From: SG-bin9 sp049323835 | Lineage (GTDB): Bacteria > Pseudomonadota > Alphaproteobacteria > Rhizobiales > Xanthobacteraceae | NCBI GenBank assembly: GCA_049323835.1 | Contig: JBMOOJ010000076.1 | Coordinates: forward strand, 48,523-112,522 | Direction: 5' to 3' | DNA length: 64,000 bases | Shown here: piece after piece, positions 27,025 to 35,746 of the stretch | Layout of the letters: the number at the start of each line of letters is the position of its first letter | How positions within the stretch are numbered: the stretch's first letter is position 1 | Translations under genes and position numbers: made by a program | The notes under the pieces: model-generated | Seen by the model: only the letters and a program-made list of their open reading frames with translations | The model's database searches: none | Told to the model about the DNA's origin: nothing

Positions 27025-28506
27025 ATGAATATTTTCAATGGAAATCAGGAACTTGTATCAAAGATGGAAGCGTTGAACAAATCGCAGGCGATCATTGAAT
27101 TCAACCTGGACGGGAAAATACTGATCGCAAATGACAACTTCCTGTCGGCAATTGGATACCGCCTCGATGAAATTCAGGGAAAACACCACGGTATGTTTGT
27201 AGACCCCGCATACCGGGAGAGCGCGGAGTATCGCGAATTCTGGGAGTCGCTGCGCCGGGGTGAATTTCAGGCCCGCGAGTTCAAGCGGTTCGCCAAGGGC
27301 GGCCGCGAGATATGGATTCAGGCGTCGTACAATCCGCTGATAGGCCGCAACGGCAAGCCGTTCAAGGTCGTCAAGTTCGCCACCGACATCACCGCCGCGC
27401 GGCTGAAGAGCGCGGATCACGAGGGGCAGATCCAGGCCATCCACAAGTCGCAGGCCGTGATCGAGTTCAATCTCGACGGCACCATCATCACAGCGAACGA
27501 GAATTTCCTTGGCGCGATGGGCTATCGGCTCGACGAAATCCAGGGCCGGCATCACGGCATGTTCGTCGAGCAGGCTTATCGCGAGAGTGCGGCTTATCGT
27601 GATTTCTGGGACAAGCTGAAGCGCGGCGAATATCAGGCCGGCGAGTACAAGCGGGTCGCCAAGGGCGGGCGCGAGGTCTGGATTCAGGCGTCTTACAACC
27701 CGATCCAGGATGCGAGCGGCAAGAACATCAAAGTCGTGAAGTTCGCGACCGACGTGACCGCGCAGGTGCAGGACCGCATCCGCCGCGCCGAGGTGCAGAA
27801 GTCGATCGATCACGATCTCGGTTCGATCACCGAGTCGGTGACGGCAACCGCGGAGCGGGTGAACTCGGCCGTGAGCGCATCGACGCAAACCTCCTCGAAC
27901 ATGCAGGCGGTGGCGTCCGGCGCGGAAGAACTGGCCGCGTCCGTCGGTGAAATCAGCCGTCAGGCATCGGAAGCGCTGAACATCTCGCGGCAGGCGGTAC
28001 AGCAGGCCAACGAGACCAACGAGATCGTCTCCGGCCTTGCATCCGCCGCGCAGAAGATCGGTGACGTGGTCAAGCTGATCAACAATATCGCCGACCAGAC
28101 CAACCTGCTTGCCCTCAACGCCACCATCGAGGCGGCGCGTGCAGGCGAGGCTGGCCGCGGATTTGCGGTGGTCGCGTCCGAGGTGAAGAGCCTCGCCACG
28201 CAGACCGCGAAGGCGACCGACGAGATCAGCGGTCAGATCGCCGCGGTTCAGGGCTCGACACAGAGCGCTGTTTCCGTGATCGAGGCGATCAGCCAGACCA
28301 TCTCGCGCGTCAACGAAATCTCCGGCGCCATCGCCGCGTCGGTGGAGGAGCAGTCGTCGGTGACGCAAAGCATCTCGTCCAACATGCAGGTCGCCGCCCG
28401 CAGCGTGAACGAGATCAACGACAACATGACCGAGATCGCCAACGCGACCCGCTCGGTCGACAACGCGACCCGCAAGGTCAAGGAAGCCTCGCGCGCGCTG
28501 GCATAA
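27025..28506 (+). CDS. Soluble double-PAS methyl-accepting chemotaxis protein
   Basis: A 493-residue cytoplasmic chemoreceptor with no membrane helix. Two tandem PAS-PAC modules (about residues 15-130 and 140-255) share the framework SQA-IEFNLDG, NFL-A-GYRLDEIQG and KGGRE-WIQASYNP. A methyl-accepting signalling domain follows, with the hairpin tip NNIADQTNLLALNATIEAA and an ATDEISGQI region. Domain layout matches BdlA-like receptors of Pseudomonas that sense energy state or signals to control dispersal. The two PAS copies differ in base composition: the first is AT-richer than the second. The che operon lies about 14 kb away and could serve it. Confidence 0.92.
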   Translation: MNIFNGNQELVSKMEALNKSQAIIEFNLDGKILIANDNFLSAIGYRLDEIQGKHHGMFVDPAYRESAEYREFWESLRRGEFQAREFKRFAKGGREIWIQASYNPLIGRNGKPFKVVKFATDITAARLKSADHEGQIQAIHKSQAVIEFNLDGTIITANENFLGAMGYRLDEIQGRHHGMFVEQAYRESAAYRDFWDKLKRGEYQAGEYKRVAKGGREVWIQASYNPIQDASGKNIKVVKFATDVTAQVQDRIRRAEVQKSIDHDLGSITESVTATAERVNSAVSASTQTSSNMQAVASGAEELAASVGEISRQASEALNISRQAVQQANETNEIVSGLASAAQKIGDVVKLINNIADQTNLLALNATIEAARAGEAGRGFAVVASEVKSLATQTAKATDEISGQIAAVQGSTQSAVSVIEAISQTISRVNEISGAIAASVEEQSSVTQSISSNMQVAARSVNEINDNMTEIANATRSVDNATRKVKEASRALA

Positions 28507-28534
28507 CCGACACATTCGTTCGCCTGCCGCCCGG

Positions 28535-28555
28535 GCCCTTCTCTCGCAGAAGGGC
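28535..28555 (+). terminator. Hairpin after the chemoreceptor gene
   Basis: Arms GCCCTTCT (28535-28542) and AGAAGGGC (28548-28555) form a perfect stem with a five-base loop, 29 bases after the stop codon. There is no T-run after it, so it may end transcription weakly or only stabilise the mRNA. Confidence 0.4.
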
Positions 28556-28623
28556 CTGTGGCATGTTCGGGCCAGACAACGATTGATCGGCGCCGCCAGG
28601 CGCCGCCGGGGAGACGGTCCGCA

Positions 28624-29796
28624 ATGATTGCCAACGCGCAGCGCATGTTCAATTTCGATCTCGGTGAGACGGCGGACGCAATCCGTGAAACCGTTCGCGA
28701 CTTTTCCAGCAACGAAATTGCGCCGCGCGCCGACGAGATCGACAAGAGCAACCAGTTTCCGCGCGACTTGTGGCCCAAGATCGGTGCGCTTGGGCTGCAC
28801 GGCATTACCGTCGAGGAAGAGTACGGCGGCTCCGGTCTCGGCTACCTCGAACATTGCGTCGCGCTCGAAGAGATTTCGCGCGCCTCGGCCGCCGTCGGTC
28901 TGTCTTACGGCGCGCACTCGAACCTCTGCGTCAACCAGATCCGCCGCAACGGCAACGACGCGCAGAAGCGCAAGTATCTGCCGAAGCTGATATCCGGCGA
29001 GCACGTCGGCGCGCTGGCGATGTCGGAGCCGGGAGCCGGTTCGGATGTGGTGTCGATGAAGACGCGCGCCGACAAGAAGGGCGACCGCTACGTCCTCAAC
29101 GGCAACAAGATGTGGATCACGAACGGACCGATCGCGGAAACGCTGGTGGTCTACGCCAAGACCGACCCGAACGGCGGTCCGCGCGGCATCACGGCCTTTC
29201 TGATCGAGAAGGGCATGAAAGGTTTTTCGACCGCGCAGAAGCTCGACAAGCTCGGCATGCGCGGCTCCGACACGGCGGAGCTCGTGTTCGAGGACTGCGA
29301 GGTGCCGGAGGAGAACGTGCTCGGCGGCGTCGGCCGCGGCGTCAACGTACTGATGTCGGGGCTCGACTATGAGCGCGCGGTGCTGGCGGCGGGGCCGCTC
29401 GGCATCATGCAGGCGTGTCTCGACGTGGTGATGCCCTATGTCCACGAGCGCAAGCAGTTCGGCCAGCCGATCGGCACCTTCCAGCTCGTACAGGGCAAGG
29501 TTGCCGACATGTACGTGACCATGAATGCGTCGCGCGCCTACGTGTACTCTGTCGCGAAAGCGTGCGATCGCGGCGAAACCACCCGCGAGGACGCGGCGGG
29601 TGCGATCCTCTATGCGGCCGAGCGCGCGACCCAGTGCGCGCTCGACGCGATCCAGCTGCTCGGCGGCAACGGCTATATCAACGACTATCCGACGGGCCGG
29701 CTGCTGCGTGACGCCAAGCTCTACGAGATCGGCGCCGGCACCAGCGAAATCCGCCGCATGCTGATCGGCCGCGAGTTGTTCGAAAAAACCTCATAG
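28624..29796 (+). CDS. ivd: Isovaleryl-CoA dehydrogenase
   Basis: A 390-residue acyl-CoA dehydrogenase of leucine breakdown, oxidising isovaleryl-CoA to 3-methylcrotonyl-CoA with FAD and passing electrons to ETF. The catalytic base E250 lies on helix G in SGLDYERAVLAAGPLG, the isovaleryl-CoA dehydrogenase arrangement. Flavin motifs AMSEPGAGSDV and NKMWITNGP, and the C-terminal YEIGAGTSEIRRMLIGRE are typical. The start is the ATG at 28624 with GGGGA upstream; the longer frame upstream is non-coding. The other leucine genes (methylcrotonyl-CoA carboxylase) are not in the window. Confidence 0.9.
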   Translation: MIANAQRMFNFDLGETADAIRETVRDFSSNEIAPRADEIDKSNQFPRDLWPKIGALGLHGITVEEEYGGSGLGYLEHCVALEEISRASAAVGLSYGAHSNLCVNQIRRNGNDAQKRKYLPKLISGEHVGALAMSEPGAGSDVVSMKTRADKKGDRYVLNGNKMWITNGPIAETLVVYAKTDPNGGPRGITAFLIEKGMKGFSTAQKLDKLGMRGSDTAELVFEDCEVPEENVLGGVGRGVNVLMSGLDYERAVLAAGPLGIMQACLDVVMPYVHERKQFGQPIGTFQLVQGKVADMYVTMNASRAYVYSVAKACDRGETTREDAAGAILYAAERATQCALDAIQLLGGNGYINDYPTGRLLRDAKLYEIGAGTSEIRRMLIGRELFEKTS

Positions 29797-29829
29797 CCGT
29801 TTGATCTTTTCGTCTCGTTCGCGCGACTA

Positions 29830-29877
29830 GAGCATGATCCGGAAAAGTGTGAGCGGTTTTCCGAAAAGATCGTGCTC
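29830..29877. repeat. Palindromic intergenic repeat, GAGCATGATC family
   Basis: The left arm GAGCATGATC and right arm GATCGTGCTC are near-perfect complements, with an inner GGAAAA...TTTTCC pair. Elements beginning GAGCATGATCCGGAAAAG are widespread in Hyphomicrobiales genomes (recalled, not checked here). Confidence 0.65.
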
Positions 29878-29887
29878 AGACAAAAAG

Positions 29888-29920
29888 ATAAAGCGTGATG
29901 ACGAAGGCATCACGCTTTAT
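29888..29920. repeat. Perfect 13-base inverted repeat
   Basis: Arms ATAAAGCGTGATG (29888-29900) and CATCACGCTTTAT (29908-29920) are exact complements with a seven-base loop. It directly follows the GAGCATGATC repeat and precedes the DUF898 gene. It could serve as a weak terminator for the ivd transcript or be the second half of the repeat unit. Confidence 0.55.
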
Positions 29921-29968
29921 CCTCCGATCAGGCTTTGCCTCCAAACTGTCCTGCCGAGGAGTGATGTC

Positions 29969-31105
29969 GTGAACCAGCTCAGTGTGCCGCCGATTCCTGC
30001 ACCGGATCGCCCGGTTCCCGTCCAGTTTTCCGGCGCGCGCGGCGATTTCCTCAAGCTGGTCGCGCGCGGTGCGCTGCTGGAGCTGATCACCGTTGGCTTC
30101 TATCGCTTCTGGCTCGTCACTGATATCCGCCGTCATCTCTGGTCGCGCACGGTGGTCGACGGCGATGCGCCGGAGTACACCGGCCGCGGACGCGAACTCC
30201 TGATCGGCTTCCTGGTGGCGATGGCCATCCTCGCGCCGATCTATCTCGCCTATTTCCTGGTCGGCCTCGAAGCCGAGCGCATTCAGGCGTTCGCGAGCAT
30301 CCCGCTGGTGGCGTTCCTCTATGTGTTCGGCCAGTTCGCGCTCTATCGTGCGCGGCGTTATCGCCTCAGTCGTACCGTCTGGCGCGGCGTCCGCTTCTGG
30401 ATGAGCGGTTCGGGCTGGGCTTATGCGTTCTATGCGGCATTGTGGGGAACGCTGGTGGTGCTGACGCTCGGTCTTGCGCTGCCGTGGCGCGATGCCGCGC
30501 TCGAACGCTACAAGATGAAGCATTCGTTCTACGGCGACCTGCAAGGCCGGTTCGAGGGCAGCGGCTGGGACTTCTTCAAGCAGGCCTGGTGGCTGTGGCT
30601 GTTGTCGCCGCTCGCGCTCGTACCGCTGATCACCCCGTTCATATACGGCGCGTTCAAGACGATCCAGTGGCGCTGGTGGATGTCGGGCGTCCGCTTCGGC
30701 GACGTCCGGTTTGAATCGTCGCTGAAAAGCGGCGTGCTGATCAAGCTTTACTGGAAAGTGATCGGCTGGTCGGTACTGCTCGCTGTTCTTCTGGTGGCTT
30801 ATCTCGCATTCGCCGCCATGCTGGCTGCGTCGATGAGCGGTCTGACGCTCGCGGAAGCTTACAAGTCGCCCGCATTCCTCCAGAGTATCCCGTTCGCCGT
30901 CGCGACCGTGTTCGGTTATCTCGCGCTGATGCTGGCGTTCAATGTCGTCGCTCGCCTCTATCTCACACGCGATTTCTGGGCGCAGGCGGCGGCCACAGTC
31001 AGCATCACCGGCCTTGCGTCCACCGCCGCCGTGACGGCAAAGGGCGATCTCGCCGGCGCGCTCGGCGAGGGCTTTGCCGACGGCCTTGATGTCGGAGGCT
31101 TCTAG
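29969..31105 (+). CDS. DUF898/YjgN-family multi-span membrane protein
   Basis: A 378-residue membrane protein of the YjgN (DUF898) family with roughly eight hydrophobic helices. The family signature FSGARGDFLKLVARGALLE near the start is clear, and a second similar domain begins around HSFYGDLQGRFEGSGWDFF. I choose the GTG at 29969 because GAGGA lies eight bases upstream and the family N-terminus begins there. The M48 peptidase gene follows after nine bases, so the two are co-transcribed. Function unknown. Confidence 0.8.
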   Translation: MNQLSVPPIPAPDRPVPVQFSGARGDFLKLVARGALLELITVGFYRFWLVTDIRRHLWSRTVVDGDAPEYTGRGRELLIGFLVAMAILAPIYLAYFLVGLEAERIQAFASIPLVAFLYVFGQFALYRARRYRLSRTVWRGVRFWMSGSGWAYAFYAALWGTLVVLTLGLALPWRDAALERYKMKHSFYGDLQGRFEGSGWDFFKQAWWLWLLSPLALVPLITPFIYGAFKTIQWRWWMSGVRFGDVRFESSLKSGVLIKLYWKVIGWSVLLAVLLVAYLAFAAMLAASMSGLTLAEAYKSPAFLQSIPFAVATVFGYLALMLAFNVVARLYLTRDFWAQAAATVSITGLASTAAVTAKGDLAGALGEGFADGLDVGGF

Positions 31106-31114
31106 GCGAGTCCT

Positions 31115-32236
31115 ATGCAGACTGAGAGCGAGAGCGCACCCATCGGCACCGGAGCGGGCAGCACTGTCTTTTTCGACGGCGCGTCGAGCCGCAAACGCCT
31201 TGTCGATTTGACTTTCGCGGCCACGCTCGAAATCCGCGAAGCGGGTGAACTCGTTGCGAACTGGCCCTACGGCGATATCCGCAGGACCGATGGTACCGAC
31301 GGGCTGCTCCGCGCGGCGTGCGAAACCGGGCCGTCGCTGGCGCGGCTCGAGATCCGCGACCGCGATCTGGCGCTTGAGCTGGTCAGGCGCTGCCCGCGCT
31401 TCGACGAGCATGCCGTCGGCAAGCGCGGCGTCGCGCAGATCGTCGGATGGTCGCTCGCCGCGCTGGCTTCGATCGCGTTTCTCGTGATGTACGGCTTGCC
31501 TTATGCCGCCGAGCGGCTGACGCCACTGATCCCGCAGTCGGTCGAGCAGCGGATCGGGCAGGCGGCGGACAGGCAAGTCCGGATTTTCTTCGACGACAAG
31601 ATCTGCACCGATCCGCAAGGGCAGGCAGCTTTCCTCAAACTCGTCACCACATTGCGCATGGCGATGGGCCTGGAAACGTCGATCGACGCCGCGGTGCTCG
31701 GCAGCGACGTTCCGAATGCCATCGCGTTGCCCGGCGGCAAGATCTATCTGTTCAACGGGCTGCTGCAAAAGGCGGAGAATGCCGACGAGATTGCCGGCGT
31801 GCTGGCCCATGAGCTCGGCCATGTCCGCAACCGCGACTCGATGCGCAACATGATCTACACCGGCGGCACCTCGTTCCTGATCGGCCTCCTGTTCGGCGAC
31901 ATCTCCGGCTCGAGCGCGGTCATCTTCGCGACGCGCCAGCTGCTCGATGCGTCCTATTCGCGCGATGTCGAGCGCAGCGCCGACGGTGCATCGGTCGAGG
32001 CCATGCACAAGCTCGGCCGCTCGACGAAACCGCTGGGTGAGTTGCTGTTGCGCGTGACTGGCAAGGAGGGCGGCGAGGGCAAACGTGCGGGCAAAGGGAT
32101 CAGCACGATCATTTCCAGCCATCCGCTGTCGGAAGAGCGCCTCGCGCGCATGTCGCAGGAGGACCGGCCGGTCACTGGCGCACCGCTGCTGACCGCCGGG
32201 GAGTGGGCATCGCTGAAGGCGATCTGCGGAAAATAG
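31115..32236 (+). CDS. Membrane-anchored M48 family metalloprotease
   Basis: A 373-residue protein with an N-terminal cytoplasmic-looking domain, a single membrane helix at about 108-128, and an M48 zinc-protease domain with HELGHVRNRD at H232/E233/H236. The third ligand probably lies in SRDVERSADG. It differs from HtpX in having only one helix before the catalytic domain and belongs to the BepA/YcaL-like M48C group, which act on misfolded envelope proteins. It is coupled with the DUF898 gene. Confidence 0.85.
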   Translation: MQTESESAPIGTGAGSTVFFDGASSRKRLVDLTFAATLEIREAGELVANWPYGDIRRTDGTDGLLRAACETGPSLARLEIRDRDLALELVRRCPRFDEHAVGKRGVAQIVGWSLAALASIAFLVMYGLPYAAERLTPLIPQSVEQRIGQAADRQVRIFFDDKICTDPQGQAAFLKLVTTLRMAMGLETSIDAAVLGSDVPNAIALPGGKIYLFNGLLQKAENADEIAGVLAHELGHVRNRDSMRNMIYTGGTSFLIGLLFGDISGSSAVIFATRQLLDASYSRDVERSADGASVEAMHKLGRSTKPLGELLLRVTGKEGGEGKRAGKGISTIISSHPLSEERLARMSQEDRPVTGAPLLTAGEWASLKAICGK

Positions 32237-32289
32237 TCCAGGCTTGCGAAGCAATGCTTCGAACGGCAATGCCCGGCCATGACGATCCG

Positions 32290-33090
32290 CTACTGCGGCA
32301 GCCCGTTCGTCTTCGCCACCCAGTCGCGCACGTCCTTCAGCACTGCCGGCAAAACCTCCCTGGCTTCCTGCACGCTCATGCCCGCCTTGATCCGCGGATC
32401 GTAAAGGATGTTCAGAAGATACTGGTCGTAGATGTCGAAGAAGCCCATCGACACATCGTCATTGAACATCGTCCATGGAATCGTCTCGGTGTCGTTGATC
32501 GGCCCGAGCGATTGCAGCAGTTCCTCGTAGGCGCAGTCGTGGAAGACGAAGTCGCCGTTGTCGACGGTCAGCAGCACCTCCGAGCGACCGATCTGGAATT
32601 TTTCGTTCTTGCTGAAGCCAGACAGGCATTGCGGATCGAGCGAGGTTTGAATCTCGCGCGCTTTCTCCGCGCCGTAGAGTTTGGCGATGGTGCGGTTGAG
32701 ATCGCGGTCGCGCACCAGCGTGACGACGACATTGGCCGCTTCGCGTGCACCGACTTCGGCGATATCGAGGTGCTGAATCCGCTTGCCGATGTCGCCGATG
32801 ATCTTTCCGAGCTGGATTCTGCGTTTCTTGAAGCTTGCGCCATCGATGAACACGCGCACCGGCGCTTCATACTTGCGGATGCGGTCGATGCGGCCGGCGA
32901 GATGATACTCGGCGCCGAAAGCGGTCTTGAAGAAGCCGTCGAGAATCTGTTCGTCGGTGAAGGATCTCTTCTCGGCGCGCTGCCGCTGGGCGATCTGCGG
33001 AATGTCCGCGGCAGCAGACGGGGACGCCGCAGCCGGAGCCGTCACGGCAAGCAGCAGCATCGATCCCGCGATCGTTCGGCGATATCTCAT
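32290..33090 (-). CDS. Secreted DUF2927-domain protein
   Basis: A 266-residue protein with a signal peptide (RRTIAGSMLLLAVTAPAAA). The mature part fits DUF2927: LDGFFKTAFGAEYHLAGRIDRIRKYEAPVRVFI at the start and the C-terminal FDIYDQYLLNILYDPRI motif followed by a helix. No catalytic residues are obvious. Two cysteines (C of DPQCL and of HDCAYE) may form a disulfide. I begin at the ATG at 33090, which opens the signal peptide; the frame upstream has no ribosome site. Confidence 0.7.
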   Translation of the reverse strand: MRYRRTIAGSMLLLAVTAPAAASPSAAADIPQIAQRQRAEKRSFTDEQILDGFFKTAFGAEYHLAGRIDRIRKYEAPVRVFIDGASFKKRRIQLGKIIGDIGKRIQHLDIAEVGAREAANVVVTLVRDRDLNRTIAKLYGAEKAREIQTSLDPQCLSGFSKNEKFQIGRSEVLLTVDNGDFVFHDCAYEELLQSLGPINDTETIPWTMFNDDVSMGFFDIYDQYLLNILYDPRIKAGMSVQEAREVLPAVLKDVRDWVAKTNGLPQ

Positions 33091-33159
33091 CCGCCAAACG
33101 TAAACGCTGCTGCCGCGGAGCGGCAACAGCGTTTGCATGCGCAAAACCGGAAGGCTGCG

Positions 33160-33738
33160 TCAGTTGTTCTTGACGATCACCGTCGCGCCGACCTTGACGC
33201 GATCGTAGAGGTGGATGACGTCGTCATTGACCATGCGGAAGCAGCCCGACGAGACGGCCTGGCCGATGGTTTCCGGCTCGTTCGAGCCGTGGATTCGGTA
33301 GAGCGTCGAACCGAGATACATGGCGCGTGCGCCGAGCGGATTGTCCGGGCCGCCGACCATGTGGCGCGGCAGGTCGGGGCGGCGGCGGAGCATCTGCGGC
33401 GGCGGGGTCCAGGCCGGCCATTCCTTCTTCGCGGTGACGCGATGCGTGCCGCCCCAGCGGAACCCGTCGCGGCCAACGCCGATGCCGTAGCGGATGGCAG
33501 TTCCACCGCTCTCGACCAGATAGAGCCGACGCTCCTTGGTATCGATGTATATCGTCCCCGGGGCGTAGTTGCCCTCGAAGCGCACCGTCTGGCGTGGAAC
33601 CGGTCCCGAGCCGCTGCCGCTGAAGATGTTCTTCAGGCCGAGCATCAAATCTGTCGCTTGCGCTTCCTGGGCGCTCGCGGCCGTGGGGGCAGCCAGAGCC
33701 AGAATGAGGGCGGTGAGAAGGACGGAAAGGCGAGTCAT
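33160..33738 (-). CDS. L,D-transpeptidase (YkuD domain)
   Basis: A 192-residue exported enzyme with a signal peptide ending ASAQ and a YkuD catalytic domain. The active-site motif spans H150 in YRIHGSNEPETIG and C166 in VSSGCFRM. It crosslinks peptidoglycan stems or attaches proteins to them in the periplasm. Rhizobiales cells use L,D-transpeptidases heavily during polar growth. The gene is next to the DUF2927 gene in the same direction with 69 bases between. Confidence 0.9.
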   Translation of the reverse strand: MTRLSVLLTALILALAAPTAASAQEAQATDLMLGLKNIFSGSGSGPVPRQTVRFEGNYAPGTIYIDTKERRLYLVESGGTAIRYGIGVGRDGFRWGGTHRVTAKKEWPAWTPPPQMLRRRPDLPRHMVGGPDNPLGARAMYLGSTLYRIHGSNEPETIGQAVSSGCFRMVNDDVIHLYDRVKVGATVIVKNN

Positions 33739-33853
33739 CGAAATCCTCTTGAGGCGGCGCCAATTTCAAGGAGACAGGCCATAACTGCTGCAAATTCGCA
33801 AGCCACGGCGCCGTGAAGCCGCGATTTCGGGGAGCAGCGTTGCTTAAAAACAC

Positions 33854-33893
33854 CGCAACGGGCGTTGCCGCCGCGGCTCCGTTGCGATTTTTT
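33854..33893 (+). terminator. Orphan plus-strand terminator-like hairpin
   Basis: Arms CGCAACGG (33854-33861) and CCGTTGCG (33879-33886) are complementary and are followed on the plus strand by ATTTTTT. No plus-strand gene ends nearby, since the L,D-transpeptidase upstream runs on the minus strand. It may mark the 3' end of a small transcript from the 33740-33890 region. Confidence 0.4.
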
Positions 33894-33998
33894 ACCGCAG
33901 GCCGTGTGGCGGAACCCCCGCCTTTGACGGCATCTCAAAACGGTGGTTGATCTGGATCAGCCAATCATGAGCAAAAAAGAGAGTTGGGGAGCGAGACG

Positions 33999-35543
33999 AT
34001 GAACGGTGCGGAAAGTCTGGTGCGGACACTGGTCGCGGGCGGGGTTGATGTCTGCTTCACCAATCCGGGCACATCGGAGATGCATTTTGTCGCAGCGCTC
34101 GATCGTGTGGACGGCATGCGCTGCGTGCTCGGCCTGTTCGAGGGCATCGTCACCGGCGCCGCCGATGGCTACTACCGGATGAAAGGCACGCCGGCCTCGA
34201 CACTGCTGCATCTCGGCCCCGGCCTCGCCAACGGACTTGCCAACCTGCACAACGCCAAGAAGGCGAACTCCGGCATCGTCAACATCGTCGGCCAGCATGC
34301 GGTGTACCACATCGAATACAACGCGCCGCTGACGTCCGACATCGAGGGTCTGGCGCGGCCGATGTCGCACTGGGTGCGCACGTCGCCGGATGCGAAGTCG
34401 GTGGCGAAAGACGGCGCTGCCGCGATCGCGGCGGCCAGTTCGTCGCCCGGGCAGATCGCGACGCTGATCCTTCCCGCCGACACCGCCTGGAACGAAGCCG
34501 ATGGCATCGCGCAGGTTCAGCACGAGACGCAGAGGCCGAGCTACTCGCCGCAGGCGGTCGACGGCGCCGCGAAGATTCTCAGGAGCGGCGAGCCGACCCT
34601 GCTGCTGCTGACCGGCGGCGCGCTGACCGAGGCGGGGCTTGAGCTCGCAGAGCGCATCGCCGGCAAGACCGGCTGCAAGGTGATGGGCCAGACCTACAAC
34701 CCGCGCATGGCGCGCGGCCGCGGCCGCTTCCACATCGAGCGCATTCCTTATGTGATCGAGTCGGCGCTGCCGATTCTGAAGGACTTCAAGAACATCATTC
34801 TGGTCGAGGCCAACGATCCGGTGGCCTTCTTCGCGTATCCGAACAAGCCGAGCCTGTTGAAGCCGGAAGGCTGCAACGTGCATCGCATGACCGCGGGCGG
34901 CGAGAACTCCGTCGCCGCGCTCGAAGCGCTGGCCGGTGCGGTCGGCGCCAAGGCCGCCGACGTGCAGCCGCAGAAGAAGGCCGAGCTGGCGAAGCCAACC
35001 GGCGCGCTCAATCACACCTCGATCGCACAGGCGATCGCGTACGCGATTCCGGAGAATGCGATCGTCATCGATGAATCGATCACGACGGGTCGCGGCTTCT
35101 TTCCGCCGACGGCGGCGTCGAAGCCGCATGACTGGCTTCAGAACATGGGCGGCTCGATCGGCTTCTCCACGCCGGTTGCGACCGGCGCTGCGGTTGCGTG
35201 TCCGGACCGCAAGGTGATCTGCATGGTCGGCGACGGCTCGTCGATGTACACGATCCAGTCACTGTGGACGCAGGCGCGCGAGCAGCTCGACGTCGTCACC
35301 ATCGTCTTCGCCAACCGAATCTACCAGATCCTGCGCGGCGAGTTTGACGGCGTCGGCGCCGGCCAGCCGGGCCAGAAGGCGATGGATATGCTGAAGATCG
35401 ACAATCCGGCGCTCGACTTCGTCTCGCTCGCCAAGGGCATGGGCGTGCCGGGCCGCGCCGTCGACACGGCGGATGACTTCAACGCCGCGCTTGCGGCGGC
35501 GATCGCCCACAAGGGGCCGTACCTGATCGAAGTGCGGTTCTGA
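33999..35543 (+). CDS. Thiamine diphosphate enzyme of the acetolactate synthase/decarboxylase family
   Basis: A 514-residue TPP enzyme. The N-terminal region has TNPGTSEMHF, the cofactor-activating glutamate in GLFEGIVTGAADGYY, and the TPP-Mg motif GDGSSMYTIQSLW...VFAN. The middle domain lacks the FAD-binding features of true acetolactate synthases, and no small regulatory subunit is adjacent. The closest similarity is to the benzoylformate decarboxylase/acetolactate synthase-like group without defined substrate. It starts at the ATG at 33999 with GGGGAG upstream. A paralogue of the enzyme at 19351, but the two share only the family framework. Confidence 0.82.
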   Translation: MNGAESLVRTLVAGGVDVCFTNPGTSEMHFVAALDRVDGMRCVLGLFEGIVTGAADGYYRMKGTPASTLLHLGPGLANGLANLHNAKKANSGIVNIVGQHAVYHIEYNAPLTSDIEGLARPMSHWVRTSPDAKSVAKDGAAAIAAASSSPGQIATLILPADTAWNEADGIAQVQHETQRPSYSPQAVDGAAKILRSGEPTLLLLTGGALTEAGLELAERIAGKTGCKVMGQTYNPRMARGRGRFHIERIPYVIESALPILKDFKNIILVEANDPVAFFAYPNKPSLLKPEGCNVHRMTAGGENSVAALEALAGAVGAKAADVQPQKKAELAKPTGALNHTSIAQAIAYAIPENAIVIDESITTGRGFFPPTAASKPHDWLQNMGGSIGFSTPVATGAAVACPDRKVICMVGDGSSMYTIQSLWTQAREQLDVVTIVFANRIYQILRGEFDGVGAGQPGQKAMDMLKIDNPALDFVSLAKGMGVPGRAVDTADDFNAALAAAIAHKGPYLIEVRF

Positions 35544-35560
35544 AATTCTCACCTAACCAT

Positions 35561-35650
35561 CGTCATTGCGAGACCCAACAGGGCGGAAGCAATCCAGGCC
35601 CCGTTTCGATTGGATTGCTTCGTCGCGCGAACGCGCTCCTCGCAATGACG
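35561..35650. repeat. Palindromic intergenic repeat, CGTCATTGCGAG family
   Basis: Ends CGTCATTGCGAG and CTCGCAATGACG are perfectly inverted. Inner part has GGAAGCAATCCA with TGGATTGCTTC. This type is common in Bradyrhizobiaceae (recalled). Confidence 0.7.
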
Positions 35651-35746
35651 AATTCCGGCATAACCTGTCGCGGTCGCGCGTTTTCAAGGGCCTGCGAGCA
35701 GGCCGCGGGCCCTGAATCCGCCGCAGACGGTACCTATCTAACGCTG

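Noticed and set aside
27058..29445. A 795-residue open frame on the minus strand
   Set aside because: It lies opposite the chemoreceptor and isovaleryl-CoA dehydrogenase genes, which have strong motifs, and its protein is Arg/His/Asp-rich low-complexity typical of antisense GC-rich frames.
29876..32269. A 797-residue open frame on the minus strand
   Set aside because: It covers DUF898 and the M48 protease on the other strand and shows no domain.
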